The notes beneath the pieces were generated by a model, which saw nothing but the letters and a program-made list of their open reading frames with translations, searched no databases and was not told the DNA's origin. The position numbers and the translations under genes are program-made. A DNA stretch of 64,000 nucleotides from JACKAQ01 sp965227145 (GTDB lineage: Bacteria > Calditrichota > Calditrichia > RBG-13-44-9 > J075), in contig OZ245730.1 in NCBI GenBank assembly GCA_965227145.1, forward strand, positions 1,860,001-1,924,000. The letters are read 5' to 3'. Positions within the stretch are counted from its first letter, which is position 1; each line of letters opens with the position of its first letter. Shown here piece after piece: positions 9,082-18,005 of the stretch.

Positions 9082-10884
9082 TTAACGAACTAAGGTCATA
9101 CGCATGGATTTGGCAAAATTACCAAATTTCAATTGGTAAATGTAAACACCGCTGGCAACCTTTTGTCCATTGTTGTCGCGGGCATCCCACTGAAGGGTGT
9201 GGGAACCGGCTGAATATTCATCATTGTTGATCAGTGAACGTACTTCCTGACCCAATGTATTGTAAATGGTCAGGCTTACTTTTTTGTTGATCGGTAATGT
9301 GAAAGCAATACTCGTTGTCGGGTTGAACGGGTTCGGATAGTTTTGCGACAGCTCATAATTATCCGGAGTGATGATTTCGAACGGCTTGACAGCCAACGGA
9401 TCGGACATTGTGGAATCACCCCATTCAAAGAAATAAAGGTGATAGCCGTCTCTGGCTAACGAAATCGTATCGCCATCGGCGTTTACGGTAGAATCTATTG
9501 TGCTGCCTTTGTAAGCACCAACAAAATCCCGCAAACCGTCGTTATCCAAATCCATTCCGGGTGCAGCAAAAAAGTCGTTGAACAAGCCGCCGATGCTGGT
9601 GTAAACATCTGACAGGTTGTAGATTTGTTTTACAGTATAGCTGGCGGGCAATGTAATGTCCCCGGAACCGTCATATTCAACGTCCAGAACCCTGCCACCA
9701 TTACCGATGTAGAAATCCAGTCCGTCGCCGCTGCTGCTGGTCGGGTGATCCTGATCGCCCATTGCCCATGTGCTGTAAATACCAATATCACCGACAAAAA
9801 TTTCTTTGATATCGGATTCGGTGACAAATGCATCGGAGAACAGACCTTCGATGACCCACATTCTGGCATCAGCGCCGGCACCGCCGTGCAGATATACCGC
9901 AGGTGCGCCGTTTACCGTTGTGAAAATGGGTTTCGCTTTTACGTTAAACGGGCTGAAAGTTGAAGCAAGCGGAACAACACTACCGGGTGTGTAGGTGTCT
10001 TCGCCATCAATTTGAATAAATCCGATACCGCCGCCTGCGGCGATATTTGTCCAGCCGGCGACAATAATTTCATCGAATCCGTCTGCGTCAACGTCGCCGA
10101 TTTCCGTGCTGACAGGAACATAGCCATCCGGGAATGTTGCCGGGGGTTGGACCATTTCTTCGTATGTGTACTCATTGACGATGTTTGCATCGCCGCCGGA
10201 AAATGTGCCGGATTCAACTTCCATAATATACAGTTTGGCAACTGAGAAATCGAAAGAGCGCGGCGGGAAAAGCAGCTCGCTTTTGCCATCGCCATCGATA
10301 TCCTGAACACGAAGACCGTTTTCCGTCCGTCCGGTGCTGATAACTGCGAATGCAGAATCAATCGCTTCGTAGGTCAGTTTGTAAGCCGGCGCGGTTCCGT
10401 AATCGTTGTCCGTTCCGGTAAATTCGTAAAAATAAATACCGCGATTGGCAACTTCAAAACTATCGGTTGAAGAATAACCGACGGGGAAAATAATTTCCTG
10501 CATACCGTTGTTGTCAAAATCGCCGGTGGTAACCATGCGCGGTGTGGAGCCGCCACCCGCACGGGCAGGATCGAGCGCTGGCGATGCCCAAACAAACTCA
10601 AGCTGGTTGTCGCCAACCATTTCATAAACAAATACGCGTCCGCCTTTGGTATATTCGGTAACGATGAGTTCTGGTAATCCGTCGTTATCCAAATCCGGGT
10701 TTTGCGCAACCCACATGCCACGTCCGGCATCGCTGGTTAAGGTGTCGCCACCTAAAGTGTGCGGGTTCGCAGTGGCAAGCCTGAATTCATTTTCGCCATC
10801 AGCCGGTTGTGCAATTACATGTGTTGCACTGCTGAAAATCATGAAAATCAGAATAATAAGTCCCTTTGTAATTTTGTTTGGCAT
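9082..10884 (-). CDS. T9SS cargo protein with FG-GAP/VCBS repeats
   Basis: 600 residues. AAAAGGAGGG precedes the ATG, and the signal peptide ends near THVIAQ. The body carries calcium-binding-type FG-GAP/VCBS repeats, each with a D-x-D-x-D-G core: NPDLDNDGLPELIV, DFDNNGMQEIIF, DIDGDGKSELLF, DVDADGFDEIIV, MDLDNDGLRDFV. Such repeats fold as integrin-alpha-like propellers and usually mediate binding. The last 90 residues are a type A sorting domain (SQNYPNPFNPTTSIAFTLP ... KSMRMTLVR) with a FlgD-like strand pattern. It is first in the run of three minus-strand cargo genes and divergent from the TonB-dependent receptor. A related FG-GAP cargo protein lies at 19280. Confidence 0.88.
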   Translation of the reverse strand: MPNKITKGLIILIFMIFSSATHVIAQPADGENEFRLATANPHTLGGDTLTSDAGRGMWVAQNPDLDNDGLPELIVTEYTKGGRVFVYEMVGDNQLEFVWASPALDPARAGGGSTPRMVTTGDFDNNGMQEIIFPVGYSSTDSFEVANRGIYFYEFTGTDNDYGTAPAYKLTYEAIDSAFAVISTGRTENGLRVQDIDGDGKSELLFPPRSFDFSVAKLYIMEVESGTFSGGDANIVNEYTYEEMVQPPATFPDGYVPVSTEIGDVDADGFDEIIVAGWTNIAAGGGIGFIQIDGEDTYTPGSVVPLASTFSPFNVKAKPIFTTVNGAPAVYLHGGAGADARMWVIEGLFSDAFVTESDIKEIFVGDIGIYSTWAMGDQDHPTSSSGDGLDFYIGNGGRVLDVEYDGSGDITLPASYTVKQIYNLSDVYTSIGGLFNDFFAAPGMDLDNDGLRDFVGAYKGSTIDSTVNADGDTISLARDGYHLYFFEWGDSTMSDPLAVKPFEIITPDNYELSQNYPNPFNPTTSIAFTLPINKKVSLTIYNTLGQEVRSLINNDEYSAGSHTLQWDARDNNGQKVASGVYIYQLKFGNFAKSMRMTLVR

Positions 10885-11199
10885 ACACTGCCCTCCTTTT
10901 AATTTGGGTTTTGAAAATGATGTTTTAATAATGATGTAAATTCCATTAGATAATTAGCAAAGGTCAATTTAAGTAATATTTACAGATATAAAAAAATATT
11001 ATCTTATTAATAACGAGAAAAAAAACAGTGTGTTCCGTGACCCAATAATAATCCGACAATAATAAAAAATCCTGAAAAATGTCAAGCGTTTTTTTGAGTA
11101 ATTATATTTTTTTACCGTGAAAAGTCGAAAATTTGTGCTTTTGGTGTTATTTTGATATCTTATTAACCAGTTATTATACAGAATGCCCAAAATTGGTTC
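10885..11199. other. A/T-rich divergent intergenic region
   Basis: Non-coding stretch between the minus-strand FG-GAP gene and the plus-strand receptor. It is markedly A/T-rich with poly-A/poly-T runs. I see no convincing gene; a 90-codon minus-strand frame here has low-complexity A/T-driven composition. It must hold the promoter for the minus-strand cargo genes, but no clear -35/-10 pair was picked out. Confidence 0.5.
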
Positions 11200-11228
11200 T
11201 TGACAAAAAAGTTTAACTCTGCTAAATT
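11200..11228 (+). promoter_or_regulatory. Sigma70-like promoter of the TonB-receptor locus
   Basis: TTGACA at 11200-11205, a 17-base spacer, then TAAATT at 11223-11228. The match is close to consensus. Start of transcription would be near 11235, giving a leader of about 220 bases before the receptor ATG. Confidence 0.6.
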
Positions 11229-11255
11229 CACAATTGAAGATGTAAACTAAATAAG

Positions 11256-11316
11256 AACATTGTTCGAGCAATGTTTTTACAAGCCGAAACGGCCGCCGCC
11301 CACCTGCTCCGGCAGG
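11256..11316 (+). promoter_or_regulatory. Structured 5' leader of the TonB-receptor mRNA
   Basis: Just after the predicted transcription start, AACATTG (11256-11262) pairs with CAATGTT (11269-11275) and is followed by a short T-run: a terminator-like hairpin. It is followed by a GC-rich block and a second hairpin, CCTGC-TCCG-GCAGG (11303-11316). The arrangement would fit attenuation or an unrecognised RNA element. It does not match the cobalamin, TPP or c-di-GMP riboswitch consensus as I know them. Confidence 0.35.
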
Positions 11317-11458
11317 AAAAATAATAGTAACTGATTTTTTTGCGCTATTATTTGGACGTTTTTACGTTCCACACAGATAAATCGAAAATCCGCTTCAAGT
11401 GTATTCAGAAGTCAGGATTTAATTCCCATCATAAATAAAATATTTAAGGTAACTGCGT

Positions 11459-14281
11459 ATGCGCCAACACAGACAGCGTATTTTTACTTTGCTACTCAGT
11501 TGGATTATTGCATCACTGGCGTTTGCCGGTACGACTGGTAAAATTTCCGGAAAAATTACAGATGCATCAACCGGTGAAGGCTTACCTGGTGTAAACATCC
11601 AGGTTGAAGGTACAGCCCTCGGAGCTGCAACAGATCCCGATGGTGCTTACATTATTCTGAACGTGCCGCCGGGTTTATATAATGTCGAAATCAGCTTTCT
11701 GGGATACCAGACAATTCGCGTTAAAGATGTCCGGGTGAATGTGGACTTTACGACACGCGTCAACCAATCCATTTCACCGACAACTGTAGAAGGCGAAGCT
11801 GTGGACGTTGTTGGAGAGCGTAACCCTCTGGTTCGTCAGGATTTAACGAATACCCAGGTCGCTATTACTTCTGAAACGGTGGAATCGCTGCCGGTTGACC
11901 AATTGCGGGATGTTATCGCGCTGCAAGCCGGTATTGTGGAAGATAACGACGGCTCATTGCACATTCGCGGTGGACGATCCAACGAAGTTGCTTTCCAGGT
12001 TAACGGTCTTTCCATCAACAACCCGTTCGGGAACTCGCAGGGTGTGGGCATTGCAACCAATGCCATCGAAGAAGTTTCGGTTTCCGCCGGTACTTTTAGC
12101 GCGGAATATGGAAACGCACTCAGCGGTGTGATCAATTTTGTGACCAAAGATGGCGGCAACAAAATTAAAGCCTCGTTGAAAGGCTGGACCGGCGACAATA
12201 TCAGCAATCGCGATGAAATATTTTTTAATATAGATGATGTTGACCCGCTGAATAATCAACGCGCGGAATGGACGGTTAGCGGTCCCTTGCCGGGTTTTGG
12301 CGATAAATTGACGTTTTTCACCTCCGGCGTTTATCAAAACGACAAAGGTCATCTGTATGGCATCCGGGTTTACAATCCGGAAGATTTGCTGTCCATAAAC
12401 GGCAGCCAGTTCAATGTCGATCCGTTCGGGCTCGAGTTCGGACGCGATGCCAACGGTGTGGTCACTGTCAATGCGGACGAATCGCGCAGGGGCGCGAGCG
12501 GTGACCGCGAGATTGTGCCGATGGTCACCCGCGAAGCCATTAATATGACGGGTAAATTGACATATAAGCCATTGAATAATCTTAAGTTAACATACGACGT
12601 TATTTTTGATGACGGAACGTCTTACGGCAGTTTCCGGACTTACCGGTTTACGCCAGACGGTCGCCCGAGAACCAAATCGCAGAACACCAGCCATTCAATT
12701 GGCATGACCCACACGCTCAGCAAAACCATGTTTTATACCTTGAAATTGGGTGTCAATTATAATGATGCACGGACGATGGTTTTCGATGATGCCAATGATC
12801 CGGGATATATTCCGCCGCCTGAAAATGATATCAACCAGTTGGTTTTACCTCAAACGGATATTTTTATCGGTGGTACGGCGTTGGGTCGCACGACTGAAAA
12901 ATCCCGCTCCGTTTTGGCAAAACTGGATTTGGTAAACCAGATTCACCCCAAACATGAAATAAAAATCGGTGGTGAAGTTGCTCAACACCGGCTCGATCTG
13001 CTGTCTTACAGCCTGATTTTTGATAACGCATCCGGTAAATTTGTGGTGCCGGATGAAAATTACGACCCGGACAATTTGAGCTATGCCGAATACGTTCGCG
13101 AACCTGTGCAAGCCGCGTTTTATGTTCTGGACAAAATGGAACTCGCGGAAAAATTTATTTTGAACGCCGGTATGCGATACGAATATTTGAACACATATGC
13201 CAATTATAATCCGGATCTCGCCGGTTCTGTGGATAATCCCGCCGGTGTTGGCGATCCGTCATTGCTGAAAAAAGCGGAACCGAAACACCGTTTCAGCCCG
13301 CGGGTCAGCCTCAGTTTCCCGATTACATCGGAAGGCATTATCCGCTTTTCCTACGGCTTCTTTTTCCAGAATCCCACGTTCCGGAATATTTACGCCAACC
13401 CCAGATTTGTGGACGGAAACTTCATTTTTGCGCCGTCATTTGGCAATCCGAATTTGGAGCCGCAACGCAGCATCCAATACGAAATGGGTTTGCAGCAGCA
13501 GTTTACAGAAGACATAAAGATAGATTTAACAGTATTTTACAAAGATGTTAACGACCTGATCCAAAGCCGTCGCGTGGTTGCCGGTGAAGTTGCCGCAACC
13601 CGGGAATTTAACGTGATCACCAACATCAGTTATGCCAGCGTAAAAGGGTTTACCGTTGCATTCCTGAAACGGCGTTCGCCGGGCAGCCCGTTTTCCGCAA
13701 CGCTGGATTACACCTATCAAATTGGTGAAGGTGCATACGACGACCCGTTGGCATTGGCTGTGGATACCCGCACCGGTCGCCAGACCGAGCAAAAATTTAT
13801 CCCGCTCGATTTTGACCGGACCCACACGCTGAACGGAACATTCAGCCTCAGCGATCCCGGCAATTGGGCGGTCAGCGCGATTGGCAAATTGCAAACCGGA
13901 ACGCCGTACACGCCGGCAGTGCCATCCAATTTCCAGGCTGTCGAATTCGAAGTAAACAGCGACCGCCGTCCGCTTTACACCACTGTGGACATGAAAATGG
14001 AAAAATTCTTCAAATTCAGCGGTGCGCGGTTTTCGGTATTTATGCAGGTTGAAAACCTGTTCGATCAGCTTCAGGAACGGTTTGTATTTTCCAATACCGG
14101 CAGTTCGCTCACCAGCCTGAACGAAACGACCAATCCGTCACAATTCAACCAGGTATTGAACGCGATAAACAATAGCCCGGAAAATTTCTTCCCGGCTCGT
14201 TTTATCGAAAATTATTATCAGCGTGAAGACTGGTTAGGGTCGCCGCGGGAAGTCCGTATGGGCGTTTCCTTCGATTTTTAA
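11459..14281 (+). CDS. TonB-dependent outer-membrane receptor with N-terminal carboxypeptidase-regulatory-like domain
   Basis: 940 residues. Signal peptide about 1-23 (ending SLAFAG). Residues about 27-110 are the CarboxypepD_reg-like beta-sandwich (KISGKITDASTGEGLPGVN). The plug domain follows, about 115-225, with the typical LHIRGGRSNEVAFQVNGL strand. The rest, about 230-940, is the 22-strand-type barrel and ends in aromatic Phe (VSFDF), as expected for outer-membrane insertion. It should import a substrate using TonB/ExbBD energy. The next gene starts one base after its stop, so the two are translationally coupled. It is not followed by a SusD homologue. The substrate is unknown. It has its own promoter and a long leader. 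Confidence 0.9.
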   Translation: MRQHRQRIFTLLLSWIIASLAFAGTTGKISGKITDASTGEGLPGVNIQVEGTALGAATDPDGAYIILNVPPGLYNVEISFLGYQTIRVKDVRVNVDFTTRVNQSISPTTVEGEAVDVVGERNPLVRQDLTNTQVAITSETVESLPVDQLRDVIALQAGIVEDNDGSLHIRGGRSNEVAFQVNGLSINNPFGNSQGVGIATNAIEEVSVSAGTFSAEYGNALSGVINFVTKDGGNKIKASLKGWTGDNISNRDEIFFNIDDVDPLNNQRAEWTVSGPLPGFGDKLTFFTSGVYQNDKGHLYGIRVYNPEDLLSINGSQFNVDPFGLEFGRDANGVVTVNADESRRGASGDREIVPMVTREAINMTGKLTYKPLNNLKLTYDVIFDDGTSYGSFRTYRFTPDGRPRTKSQNTSHSIGMTHTLSKTMFYTLKLGVNYNDARTMVFDDANDPGYIPPPENDINQLVLPQTDIFIGGTALGRTTEKSRSVLAKLDLVNQIHPKHEIKIGGEVAQHRLDLLSYSLIFDNASGKFVVPDENYDPDNLSYAEYVREPVQAAFYVLDKMELAEKFILNAGMRYEYLNTYANYNPDLAGSVDNPAGVGDPSLLKKAEPKHRFSPRVSLSFPITSEGIIRFSYGFFFQNPTFRNIYANPRFVDGNFIFAPSFGNPNLEPQRSIQYEMGLQQQFTEDIKIDLTVFYKDVNDLIQSRRVVAGEVAATREFNVITNISYASVKGFTVAFLKRRSPGSPFSATLDYTYQIGEGAYDDPLALAVDTRTGRQTEQKFIPLDFDRTHTLNGTFSLSDPGNWAVSAIGKLQTGTPYTPAVPSNFQAVEFEVNSDRRPLYTTVDMKMEKFFKFSGARFSVFMQVENLFDQLQERFVFSNTGSSLTSLNETTNPSQFNQVLNAINNSPENFFPARFIENYYQREDWLGSPREVRMGVSFDF

Positions 14282-14282
14282 A

Positions 14283-17200
14283 ATGAAAATATTAAACGAA
14301 ACTTATAAAATGGATAAACTTATGAATCGATTTCTTGGCAGCATTTTTTGGATGTTAATGGCATTTATGCTGTTTCCGCTATTTGCCCAGAACAATTTGT
14401 CCAAAGAAGTAAACCTCAAGAAACTGCCGCCATCTCAGCGTTTTCAAATTAATAATGATCACGAAAAAGCCCTCAGAAAATCACTGCAGGATGATTCCCG
14501 GCACGATCGTTTTAAAGAAACGATCATCAACGGAAACGAAATTCGGGTGCTGATTACCAATCAGGGATCGATTTCGACACCCACCGCAGACAACGCAAAT
14601 GCGGATCTCGTTTGGCCGTCCGGTCCAAATGGATTGGGTTACGCCTATGAATTCGGCCCGATGATTGGTGCCGAAGTGATCGACGCAAATGGTGATACAA
14701 TCAACATAATCACCGACGGTTTTATCTCATTGTCCGACGGTGATTACGAGCCGGGAACCGCCAACAAATGGGGCTGGGAACCGCGATTGGGTTTCTCTGA
14801 TCAGGCATCCAACGAAGTTGCGACATTTACAGATCTCGATCGCGATCTCGATGGAAAACCGGACAGCTGGCCGGAAAACTGGTTCAACGAATCGCTCGGT
14901 CGCTATGTGTGGCCTGCTTTTTTGGGGGATGACGCAACCACACCGGATGAAGAAGTATTTTATGTAATGGACGATTTTGACAACGCGGAATTTAACTATT
15001 ATCCCGTACCATCCGATTCCTCCATTCGCGGATTGGGACTGGAATTGCAGGTTCGCATGTTCCAGTTTAACAATCCATTGGCGGAAGACCTTATTTTTCT
15101 GGTTTACACCATTACCAACGTCAGCGAAAAAACGCTGAACAAAGTGCATTTGGGGATGTTTGGTGATCCGCACATCGGTGGTCCGAATGACTTTTCGGAT
15201 GACAACGCCGGTTTTATTTCTGCATTTAATGAAGATCCCGATCTGCAAAATGCCCGTAACATGCTGTATGCATGGGATAACAATGGCATCGGCGATTTCG
15301 GGCGACGTCCCGGTTATTTCGGCTACCGCTTTTTGGAAAGCCCCGGCATTGATGATGACGGAGAAGATAACGACGGTGACGAGCTGATCGACGAAAGCCC
15401 GTTCAACGACGCCGGAACGTTTATTTTCGGACCCATCGGTGAATACGGCGCACCAAAAGAACACTGGAGCGGCGATGAAGATGGCGATTGGGACCCCGAA
15501 TTTGACGATGTTGGCGTGGACGGTATCGCCGGAACCGGCGATTTTGGCGAAGGCGACGGCAAGCCCAACCAGTTGTTTTACCTCGATTTCGATAACAACG
15601 GTATTCTCGATCCGGGCGAACCGACCTCCGAAAGCCGTCTCGAAGGCTATCGGTTTGGCGGCGGCGAGCCGAACTTCGGATTTCTGGATATCGCAGAATC
15701 CGATCAATTGGGTTTAACCAGCTTTAACGCGCTGCTGTTCGGCGGAAACAACCGTCCCCGTAATGACCAGTTAATGTGGGATTTGATGTCGACTCAAAAC
15801 CAGCGCCCGGAAGATCCGGAACCGGTGATTGAACAGGAAGCAGACAACGTATTTATTTACGGCAGCGGTCCGTTTACGCTGCGTCCCGGCGAAAGCCAGC
15901 GCTTTTCCATCGCCCTGCTGTTGGGCGAAGATTTTTCGGATCTGGTGCAGAATGCATCCACTTCGCAGCAGGTGTTCGAATCCGATTACCGCTTTGCCCA
16001 GGCACCCCGCAAACCGATGTTGACCGCCGTACCCGGCGATGAAAAAGTGACGTTGTATTGGGATGCCGGCGCAGAGGAATCGTTCGATCCGTTTGTGGGT
16101 CGCGCAAACCCGGATGATCCTTCCAAAGGATTCGATTTCGAAGGTTACAAAATTTACCGCAGTCAGGATGAAAGTTTTAACGATACCAAAACCATCACCG
16201 ATTCGAAAGGAAATGCCTTCCTTTCCGAACCGATTACCTATCTCAAAAACGGTGTGGAATTGCCCGCGCAATTTGATATTGTGAACGAATACAGCGGACT
16301 TTCCGCTATTGAATATACCGGCAGGGGTGTGCGTTACGATTTGGGGAATAACTCTGGATTGACCCACAGTTTTGTCGATTCCAACGGTGTGCAAAACGGC
16401 GTCACCTATTTTTACGCAGTCGTGGCATACGATCGTGGTGACGAAAATGCGGGCGTTGCGCCCTCCGAAACCCAGCGCACCATTCGCAGGGACGCGGTTG
16501 ATCGCCAATATACATTTGATATCAACACAGCCGCAGTGGTTCCCGGTCCCCCGGCAAGCGGTTACATGGGACCCGATCTCACCAATGGAATGGGTGATAA
16601 TCTGGCAGCCCAAATCGACGGAAACGCAACCGGAACCGTTGCCGTAAATTTCCTCGATCCGTTGCTGGTTGAAAATAATGTTGAATACAATGTTGTTTTC
16701 GATACTACGCGCAACGAAGATGATGAACTCGAAGTGTTTTACTCTGTTATTCGCGAGGAAATCAAAACCGTCGAGTTTACCTCCAAAGACACTTTATTCG
16801 TGAACCTGAATTTGCCGTATCCGATTTACCCAAGCTCGGTGGAATTGCTGAATGCCGGCGGATCGGTCGTCGATCCCACGCAATACGAATTGCTTTACGA
16901 AACAACCCGGATTCGCAGCAGTTCACCAAATTCATTGCCCGAAGGTCAAAAATTCACCTTGCGTTACAAAAGCGCACCGGTTTATCGCAGCCAGTCGCTC
17001 GCCAGCGAAGATGACAACCCGGTGTTCGAAGGTGTTCGGGTAGTCGTTGAAGATCGCGAAACCGCGCTCGATCCGTTGACCAAAGATGGCGGCAAAACCG
17101 GTTTTAAAGTGATCGCAACAAATACCAACTTTAGCGATGAATTTGCCCAGGTTGGATTGGCGGATGTGGGTAACCCTGCACCGTATCCGGCAGATTTCGA

Positions 17201-17939
17201 AATTCGATTCTTCGATTATGATACAACCGCAGAAGGAAAGCTGGTAAACCCCGCAGATACATCGTTTGGAACAAACGTTGAAACCTCGTTCAAAGTGTTC
17301 AACGTTGAAACCGGTCAGCCGGTTGATCTTTTCATCAACGAACCAACCTCGACCCGTAACCGCCGTTGGGATTGGAACGAAGCTATCCGCTTAATTCGTC
17401 CGGGCGCTGCGAACCCCACCCAAACAACGTATCTTGTGCAATTCTCGCCACCGGTGGATACCATCAAAGCGGTTGACGGAACAGATTCGTTGTTGATCGT
17501 TGCTGATCCGATTTACCCCGGCGAAGGCGATGTGTTCACATTCTTCTCCCAAAAGCCGTTTGACGCAGGCGATTCCTACCGCTTCACAACCCGTGCTGCA
17601 GAATTCAGTAACGAAGCTGCAAAAAATGCATTGCAGGATGTGATTGTGGTACCGAACCCGTATATCGCTTTCAGCGAAACCGAAATTGCCGGTGTCAGCT
17701 CCGGTGACCGCGACGACCGTAACATTCAGTTCCGGAATTTACCGCGGGAATGCACCATTCGCATTTACACCATCACCGGTGAATTTGTCGCACAACTGGA
17801 CAAAAACGATACCCGCGATTATATCAGCTGGAATTTGCTGACATTTGAATCCCAGTCGCTGGCTTACGGTGTTTACATTTACCATGTGGATGCTCCGGGC
17901 GTCGGCACAAAAATCGGACGGTTCGCGATTATCAAATAA
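14283..17939 (+). CDS. Large secreted surface protein with acidic repeats, Fn3-like domain and C-terminal T9SS-like sorting domain
   Basis: 1218 residues from the ATG one base after the receptor stop; a start at 14322 would give a more typical signal peptide (MNRFLGSIFWMLMAFMLFPL). No named family recognised. Features seen: acidic Asp-rich loops that may bind calcium (DLDRDLDGKPDSW about residue 180; DDDGEDNDGDELIDES about 357), an Fn3-like segment about 573-710 (KVTLYWD, GYKIYRSQDESF, YFYAVVAYD), and a C-terminal 105-residue domain beginning VIVVPNPY with IRIYTITGEFV and ending IGRFAIIK, which is like a variant T9SS sorting domain. Its place between a TonB receptor and a PorV-like protein suggests a surface lipoprotein-like or cargo partner of the receptor, analogous to but unrelated to SusD. 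Confidence 0.75.
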   Translation: MKILNETYKMDKLMNRFLGSIFWMLMAFMLFPLFAQNNLSKEVNLKKLPPSQRFQINNDHEKALRKSLQDDSRHDRFKETIINGNEIRVLITNQGSISTPTADNANADLVWPSGPNGLGYAYEFGPMIGAEVIDANGDTINIITDGFISLSDGDYEPGTANKWGWEPRLGFSDQASNEVATFTDLDRDLDGKPDSWPENWFNESLGRYVWPAFLGDDATTPDEEVFYVMDDFDNAEFNYYPVPSDSSIRGLGLELQVRMFQFNNPLAEDLIFLVYTITNVSEKTLNKVHLGMFGDPHIGGPNDFSDDNAGFISAFNEDPDLQNARNMLYAWDNNGIGDFGRRPGYFGYRFLESPGIDDDGEDNDGDELIDESPFNDAGTFIFGPIGEYGAPKEHWSGDEDGDWDPEFDDVGVDGIAGTGDFGEGDGKPNQLFYLDFDNNGILDPGEPTSESRLEGYRFGGGEPNFGFLDIAESDQLGLTSFNALLFGGNNRPRNDQLMWDLMSTQNQRPEDPEPVIEQEADNVFIYGSGPFTLRPGESQRFSIALLLGEDFSDLVQNASTSQQVFESDYRFAQAPRKPMLTAVPGDEKVTLYWDAGAEESFDPFVGRANPDDPSKGFDFEGYKIYRSQDESFNDTKTITDSKGNAFLSEPITYLKNGVELPAQFDIVNEYSGLSAIEYTGRGVRYDLGNNSGLTHSFVDSNGVQNGVTYFYAVVAYDRGDENAGVAPSETQRTIRRDAVDRQYTFDINTAAVVPGPPASGYMGPDLTNGMGDNLAAQIDGNATGTVAVNFLDPLLVENNVEYNVVFDTTRNEDDELEVFYSVIREEIKTVEFTSKDTLFVNLNLPYPIYPSSVELLNAGGSVVDPTQYELLYETTRIRSSSPNSLPEGQKFTLRYKSAPVYRSQSLASEDDNPVFEGVRVVVEDRETALDPLTKDGGKTGFKVIATNTNFSDEFAQVGLADVGNPAPYPADFEIRFFDYDTTAEGKLVNPADTSFGTNVETSFKVFNVETGQPVDLFINEPTSTRNRRWDWNEAIRLIRPGAANPTQTTYLVQFSPPVDTIKAVDGTDSLLIVADPIYPGEGDVFTFFSQKPFDAGDSYRFTTRAAEFSNEAAKNALQDVIVVPNPYIAFSETEIAGVSSGDRDDRNIQFRNLPRECTIRIYTITGEFVAQLDKNDTRDYISWNLLTFESQSLAYGVYIYHVDAPGVGTKIGRFAIIK

Positions 17940-17956
17940 GTATTTGTAATTGAAAA

Positions 17957-17982
17957 TAACCGGCGTGTAACAGCGCCGGTTA
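17957..17982 (+). other. Intercistronic hairpin
   Basis: TAACCGGCG (17957-17965) pairs perfectly with CGCCGGTTA (17974-17982), 8-base loop, between the 1218-residue protein and the PorV-like gene. No T-run follows, so it is more likely an mRNA-stability or processing element than a terminator. Confidence 0.5.
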
Positions 17983-18005
17983 ACTAACGAGAGAAAACAA
18001 CATAA

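Noticed and set aside
10999..11271. 90-codon minus-strand frame in the A/T-rich gap before the TonB receptor
   Set aside because: Composition follows A/T content, there is no Shine-Dalgarno sequence, and it overlaps the predicted promoter and leader hairpin.
11256..11316. Cobalamin or other known riboswitch before the TonB receptor
   Set aside because: The hairpin with CCTGC/GCAGG is too short and the conserved boxes are absent; left as an unassigned leader.
14727..15707. 326-codon antisense frame inside the 1218-residue protein gene
   Set aside because: Shadow of the Asp/Gly-rich coding strand; no domain and no ribosome site.
14283..17939. SusD-type lipoprotein partner of the receptor
   Set aside because: No lipoprotein signal, no TPR-like SusD pattern, and more than twice the usual length.
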